From Verrucomicrobiales bacterium (GTDB taxonomy: Bacteria > Verrucomicrobiota > Verrucomicrobiia > Verrucomicrobiales > DEV007), in contig JALRFZ010000335.1 of the NCBI GenBank assembly GCA_023253615.1, forward strand, positions 1 through 9,333: a stretch of 9,333 nt of DNA. The letters run 5' to 3'. The translations under genes and the position numbers were made by a program. The notes below the pieces were generated by a model, which ran no database searches, was not told where the DNA came from, and was given only the letters and a program-made list of their open reading frames with translations. Of the stretch, positions 6,227-9,333 are shown one piece after another. The first letter of the stretch is position 1; each line of letters starts with the position of its first letter.

Positions 6227-6790
6227 ATGTCCGCCGTTCGAAAAACGCTACCCGATTCCGAACCCCTCACCTTCGAGGACTATCTCATCTGGGAAGAGGA
6301 TCAGGAAGAGCGACATGAGTTCATCAATGGCCGGGTCCAGGCCATGGCGGGGGCCAGTGATGCCCATGAACTGGTCTCTTTGAATCTTGCCGCCCTGCTT
6401 CTCGCCCACCTTCGCGGCAGAGGATGTCGCGCCTACAAGGGCGACATGAAGCTGCGCTACCGCGCCGGCCAGGTCGATCTCTCCTACTATCCCGACGTGA
6501 TGGTGGTCTGTGATCCCGACGACGATCACTCAAGCTACAAGGAAAAACCGCTCTTTCTCGCCGAGGTCATGTCCCGCTTCAAGACGGACCACTTTGAGAA
6601 GCTTTTCATCTACCAGCAGATCGGGACACTCGAGGAGTATCTCGTGCTCTCGCAAAATCCCGAGGAACCCGCGGCCTGGCTTTACCGCCGCGCGGAGGGC
6701 TGGAAGATGCCCGAGCCAGTGACGGCCGGCGAGATCACTCTCGCCAGCCTCGGCCTGAATCTTACGCTCGAGGAGCTTTATCGCTCCTGA
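6227..6790 (+). CDS. Uma2-family (DUF820) PD-(D/E)xK nuclease-fold protein
   Basis: A 187-residue protein of the Uma2 family (Pfam PF05685), of typical family length. Visible signatures in order are TFEDYLIWEEDQEERHEFINGRV at 15-37 (family pattern YELIDGxI), the AHELVSLNLAALL helix at 46-58, and YYPDVMVVCD at 87-96 with Asp90 as the PD acid. They are followed by PLFLAEVMS at 108-116 with Glu113 as the second acid, and EKLFIYQQIGTLEEYLVLSQ at 124-143 (family pattern KxxxYxxxxSLxEYLLV) with Lys125. The acidic residues of the fold are present, so it is likely folded and possibly active. The usual EVLSPST/DR segment is replaced by EVMSRFKTDHF. Family members are assumed to be nuclease-like but their biological role is poorly known, and they often occur in many copies per genome. 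It stands alone here, with no methylase or toxin partner, and converges with the dehydrogenase gene, leaving a 9-nt gap. Confidence 0.92.
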   Translation: MSAVRKTLPDSEPLTFEDYLIWEEDQEERHEFINGRVQAMAGASDAHELVSLNLAALLLAHLRGRGCRAYKGDMKLRYRAGQVDLSYYPDVMVVCDPDDDHSSYKEKPLFLAEVMSRFKTDHFEKLFIYQQIGTLEEYLVLSQNPEEPAAWLYRRAEGWKMPEPVTAGEITLASLGLNLTLEELYRS

Positions 6791-6799
6791 ACCGACGAA

Positions 6800-7807
6800 T
6801 CACTTCTTCTTGTCTTTCTTTTCCTTCTTCGCCTCTTTCTTGTCGGCCTTTTTATCCGCCTTCTTGTCCTTCTTCGCCGTGCCGGTGCGGCCGGGGAAGG
6901 TCAATTCGGCGATGCCGGATTTGTCGAGGCCGCCGATGCCGAGTTCGACCATGCGGTCATACTGGGCCTTGGTGGCGTCGTTGAGGGGCAACGCGATCTT
7001 GGCCGACTTGGCGAGACCGGCGGCGATGCCGGAATCCTTCGCGGCGTGCTCGGCCGAGAACCAGCAATCGTGCTCGCGGGCGATCATGTCGCCGCTGTCG
7101 GTCTCGAGGACGCGGGAGTTCGCACCGGTCTGGGAGAAGACTTCACAGACCATTTTCAGGTCGTGACCCAGGGCAGCGGCGAGGCCGAGACCTTCGGCGA
7201 GTCCGGCGGTGTTGATGTTCATCACCATGTTGACGAGCGCCTTCACCTCGGCGGCCTTGCCGACCGCACCGATGTGGCGCAGGCTGAGGGAGAGATCCTG
7301 GAGGAGCTTGAGATTCTTTTCATAAACGGCCTTGTCGGAACCGATCATGAGGTAAAGCTGACCGTTGCGGGCGTGGCTGATGCTGCTCGCCATACAGGCT
7401 TCGATCGTGGCGGCTCCCGCCTTCTTCGCGGCCTCGGCCACGGTCTGCTGGATGCCGGGGGAAAGGGTCGCGCAGTTGATGAAGGTGCGGCCTTTCGCAC
7501 CGGCGAGGAGGTTGTCGCCCTTGCCGAGGAAGATCTTCTTCATCGCGGCGTCGTTCGTCACGACGGTGAAGATGATGTCGGCCTTGGCGGTGACGTCGGC
7601 GAGCTTCTTGCAGGCGGTCGCGCCCAGTTCCTTGGCGAGCGACTCGGCGGCCTCGGTGTTCACGTCGTAGACGGCGGTGACGGCGTATTTCAGATCGTTG
7701 AGACGGCGGGCCATGTTGGCCCCCATGCGTCCGACGCCGACGAAGGCGACGCGGGTTTTCGGAGCAGTGGTTTTGGCAGCGGCTTTTTTGGCGGGCTTTT
7801 TGGTCAT
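6800..7807 (-). CDS. NAD(P)-dependent oxidoreductase, 3-hydroxyisobutyrate dehydrogenase-like, with lysine-rich ends
   Basis: A 335-residue cytoplasmic dehydrogenase of the beta-hydroxyacid dehydrogenase superfamily. Residues 19-35 (RVAFVGVGRMGANMARR) give the GxGxxG Rossmann loop (Gly24, Gly26, Gly29). TVVTNDAAMKKIF (81-93) and FINCATLSPG (109-118) match the cofactor-domain strands. The substrate-side signature, normally DAPVSGG, is changed to EACMASSISHARNGQLYLM (136-154). The conserved lysine helix reads GKAAEVKALVNMVMN (183-197), with Lys189 the likely catalytic lysine. AKDSGIAAGLA (256-266) matches the KDLxLA helix. The first 18 residues and the last 25 are rich in Lys/Ala and Lys/Asp respectively; neither belongs to the family core. 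The substrate is unknown; candidates are small beta-hydroxyacids or succinic-semialdehyde-type compounds. The ATG at 7807 is chosen because an upstream extension would run antisense through the kinase gene. Confidence 0.9.
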   Translation of the reverse strand: MTKKPAKKAAAKTTAPKTRVAFVGVGRMGANMARRLNDLKYAVTAVYDVNTEAAESLAKELGATACKKLADVTAKADIIFTVVTNDAAMKKIFLGKGDNLLAGAKGRTFINCATLSPGIQQTVAEAAKKAGAATIEACMASSISHARNGQLYLMIGSDKAVYEKNLKLLQDLSLSLRHIGAVGKAAEVKALVNMVMNINTAGLAEGLGLAAALGHDLKMVCEVFSQTGANSRVLETDSGDMIAREHDCWFSAEHAAKDSGIAAGLAKSAKIALPLNDATKAQYDRMVELGIGGLDKSGIAELTFPGRTGTAKKDKKADKKADKKEAKKEKKDKKK

Positions 7808-7835
7808 ATTCGCTTTCGGTGAAGTCTTGGGTAGA

Positions 7836-7849
7836 GTGACAGGTGTAAC
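7836..7849. promoter_or_regulatory. Near-palindrome in the divergent dehydrogenase/kinase promoter region
   Basis: GTGACA-GG-TGTAAC is an inverted repeat with one mismatch, centred in the 69-bp gap between two divergent start codons. Its position suits an operator controlling both genes. No regulator gene is nearby, and a 14-nt imperfect palindrome can occur by chance. Confidence 0.25.
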
Positions 7850-7876
7850 AGAATTTCGAATCCAGCCAAGTGAATT

Positions 7877-8260
7877 ATGAGAAGTGGAGCGCGTCGTTAT
7901 CGCGGGATGCAGAGCTTCGTTGACGCAGGTCGGGGCCTCGTCACGGTGCTGCGGACGGAGTGGAATTTCCGCATCCACGCGGCCGTCGCCCTGCTCGTGA
8001 CGATCGCGGGATTTGTCTTCGGGATCAGCGCTGGGGAATGGCTCGCGGTCGTTCTCAGCGCGGGCATCGTCTTCATGGCCGAAGTGTTCAACACGGCTCT
8101 CGAATACCTTGCCGATGCGGTGCATCCCGAGGCCGATCGCGGGGTGGGCATGGCAAAGGATGCCGCCGCCGGTGGCGTGCTCATCGCGGCGGTTGCGGCA
8201 GCGGTGGTCGGAGCTATCGTCTTTTTACCGAAAGTATGGGCCTGGCTGACAATCTCTTGA
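7877..8260 (+). CDS. Diacylglycerol kinase / undecaprenol kinase family membrane protein
   Basis: A 127-residue integral membrane lipid kinase of the small DgkA/UdpK family, of normal length. It phosphorylates diacylglycerol or undecaprenol with ATP at the inner membrane. Family residues are all visible: Glu28 in TEWNFRIH, Glu69-x-x-Asn72-x-x-x-Glu76 in EVFNTALE, Asp80, and Lys94-Asp95 in AKDAAAGGVLIAA. Their spacing matches the essential residues of E. coli DgkA. Three transmembrane helices are predicted at about 34-50, 53-72 and 97-117. The NFRIH motif and the AAGGVL..VVGAIVFLPK ending look more like the undecaprenol-kinase type than the enterobacterial type, so lipid II carrier recycling is the more likely role (inference). 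An in-frame ATG at 7907 is an alternative start. The stop overlaps the next start (TGATG), implying co-translation with the FAD oxidase. Confidence 0.93.
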   Translation: MRSGARRYRGMQSFVDAGRGLVTVLRTEWNFRIHAAVALLVTIAGFVFGISAGEWLAVVLSAGIVFMAEVFNTALEYLADAVHPEADRGVGMAKDAAAGGVLIAAVAAAVVGAIVFLPKVWAWLTIS

Positions 8261-9333
8261 TGGTGGAAACGGATCCGGCCTGGCTGCCGGGTCTGCGCGA
8301 AGCAGTGGCAGGCGCCGCGATCTCGACAGCGGAGGAGGTGCGGAAGGAATTCGGCACGGACCGCTGGCACGCTGCCGCGATGCCCGAGGTCGTGGTCGAG
8401 GCCACCCATCGCGATCAGGTCTCCGCGACCCTGCGATACGCCAACGAGCACGGCATCCCCGTGACGACGCGCGGCGCCGGGGTCGGCTACGTCGGCGGCT
8501 GCGTGCCGGTGAAGGGCGGCATCCTCCTCTCGGTGCGGAAGATGAACCGCATCGTCGAGATCAATCCGGCAGACGGCATCGCCTTGGTCGAGCCGGGGGT
8601 GACGCTCGACGATCTCCAGGAAGCGGTGCGCGCCCTCGGCTGGTATTACCCGCCCGATCCGGCTAGCCTGAAGGAATGCTCCGTCGGCGGCACCATCGCC
8701 ACGAATGCCGGCGGCCCCCGCTGCGTGAAATATGGAGTCACCCGGCATTATGTGCTCGGTCTCGAGGTCGTGCTGCCCGATGGGCAGATCCTCGAAACCG
8801 GCGGACGTTGCCACAAGAACAAGACGGGACTCGACCTCATCGGCATGTTCGTCGGCTCCGAAGGACTCCTCGGCGTCATCACGAAGGCGACCCTGCGCCT
8901 CATCCCGCATCCCGAGGCGCGGGCCATGCTCACCGCGACTTTTCCCGATTTCGAAACCGCGGCGGAGGCCGTGCAGGCGATCCTGAACCACGGTTGGCAG
9001 CCTTCGGGACTCGAGGTCACCGATGGATTTACCCTCCAGGCGGCGCGCGACTACCTCGGACCCGAGATGTTGCCCGACGGTGACGCCCACCTCATCGTCG
9101 AGCTCGATGGACGGCGCGACACGATCCTGCAGGACCTCGCGAAACTACGCGAGCTCGTCGATACCCTCGGCGCGATCACCGTCGAAAAGGCCCGCGATCC
9201 GGAATCCTGCGAGGCGATCTGGAAGCTGCGCCGCGAGTTCTCCTACTCCCTCCGCGCCACCGGGCTGATCAAGCTGAACGAGGACATCGTCGTGCCGCGC
9301 TCGAAGCTCGTCGTGCTCGTCCGTTTCGCGCGG
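8260..9333 (+). CDS. FAD-linked oxidase, glycolate oxidase GlcD-type (3' end outside window)
   Basis: The first 358 residues of a soluble flavoprotein of the GlcD/D-lactate dehydrogenase group, usually about 460-490 residues long, which oxidises 2-hydroxyacids to 2-oxoacids. The FAD-binding PCMH domain covers about 41-220. It contains TRGAGVGYVGG at 70-80 (usually TRGAGTGLSGG), EPGVTLDDLQ at 111-120, and PPDPASLKECSVGGTIATNAGGPRCVKYGV at 131-160, the family hallmark. VLGLEVVLPDG (165-175) and GMFVGSEGLLGVIT (195-208) follow. The C-terminal substrate domain starts around 225 and includes EDIVVPRSKL (341-350), where family members have DVAVP. Translation is open to the last base, so the gene is cut by the window edge and not broken. 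The ATG at 8260 overlaps the kinase stop by one base; an in-frame ATG at 8236 would give eight more residues and a 25-nt overlap. A neighbouring GlcE or GlcF subunit, if present, would lie downstream. Confidence 0.93.
   Translation, partial: MVETDPAWLPGLREAVAGAAISTAEEVRKEFGTDRWHAAAMPEVVVEATHRDQVSATLRYANEHGIPVTTRGAGVGYVGGCVPVKGGILLSVRKMNRIVEINPADGIALVEPGVTLDDLQEAVRALGWYYPPDPASLKECSVGGTIATNAGGPRCVKYGVTRHYVLGLEVVLPDGQILETGGRCHKNKTGLDLIGMFVGSEGLLGVITKATLRLIPHPEARAMLTATFPDFETAAEAVQAILNHGWQPSGLEVTDGFTLQAARDYLGPEMLPDGDAHLIVELDGRRDTILQDLAKLRELVDTLGAITVEKARDPESCEAIWKLRREFSYSLRATGLIKLNEDIVVPRSKLVVLVRFAR

Noticed and set aside
7046..7822. 258-codon open frame on + opposite the dehydrogenase
   Set aside because: It is a shadow of the Rossmann-fold gene on the minus strand; its Gly/Val/Asp-rich sequence matches no family.
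7897..9090. 397-codon open frame on - opposite the kinase and oxidase
   Set aside because: It spans the antisense of two well-supported genes and their junction; composition is that of a mirror frame.

Overview
The window reads as a high-GC chromosomal segment of a Verrucomicrobiota bacterium (a PVC-superphylum member). The main evidence is the 1,317-residue secreted protein at 150-4103. It combines a beta-propeller "membrane-bound dehydrogenase" region, a HEAT-repeat region and a C-terminal CxxCH heme domain, a combination known mainly from Verrucomicrobia and Planctomycetes. Most starts lack a clear Shine-Dalgarno sequence, which also fits that group. The taxonomy is inference from family content.

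Layout. Positions 1-149 hold no complete gene but contain a compact multi-hairpin inverted repeat (42-105), REP/BIME-like. Next come the giant PVC-type c-type cytochrome (150-4103, +) and a lower-GC hypothetical membrane protein with a pseudopilin-like C-terminal half (4191-4850, +). A small lipoprotein gene (4857-5303, -) ends 6 nt from it. A 189-bp divergent intergenic region (5304-5492) holds a second REP-like hairpin pair and a good promoter candidate for the lipoprotein. A secreted protein with a Spy/CpxP-like helical tail (5493-6173, +) and a Uma2-family PD-(D/E)xK protein (6227-6790, +) follow. An NAD(P)-dependent beta-hydroxyacid dehydrogenase-like protein with lysine-rich ends lies at 6800-7807 (-). 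It is divergent from a pair made of a small diacylglycerol/undecaprenol kinase (7877-8260, +) and a GlcD-type FAD-linked oxidase (8260-9333, +), which runs off the window.

The genes do not form one pathway. The envelope theme is strong: a secreted cytochrome, a lipoprotein, a secreted helical protein, a membrane protein and a lipid kinase. Two redox enzymes that could act on hydroxyacids flank the kinase. Only kinase-GlcD looks like a co-transcribed pair. I found no CRISPR array, tRNA, rRNA, transposase, phage gene or recognisable defence cluster. The most interesting non-coding signal is the pair of dispersed hairpin elements (42-105 and about 5360-5421). They share a CTGAAG/CTAAAG hairpin core, orientation and spacing, and their stems differ by compensatory base changes.
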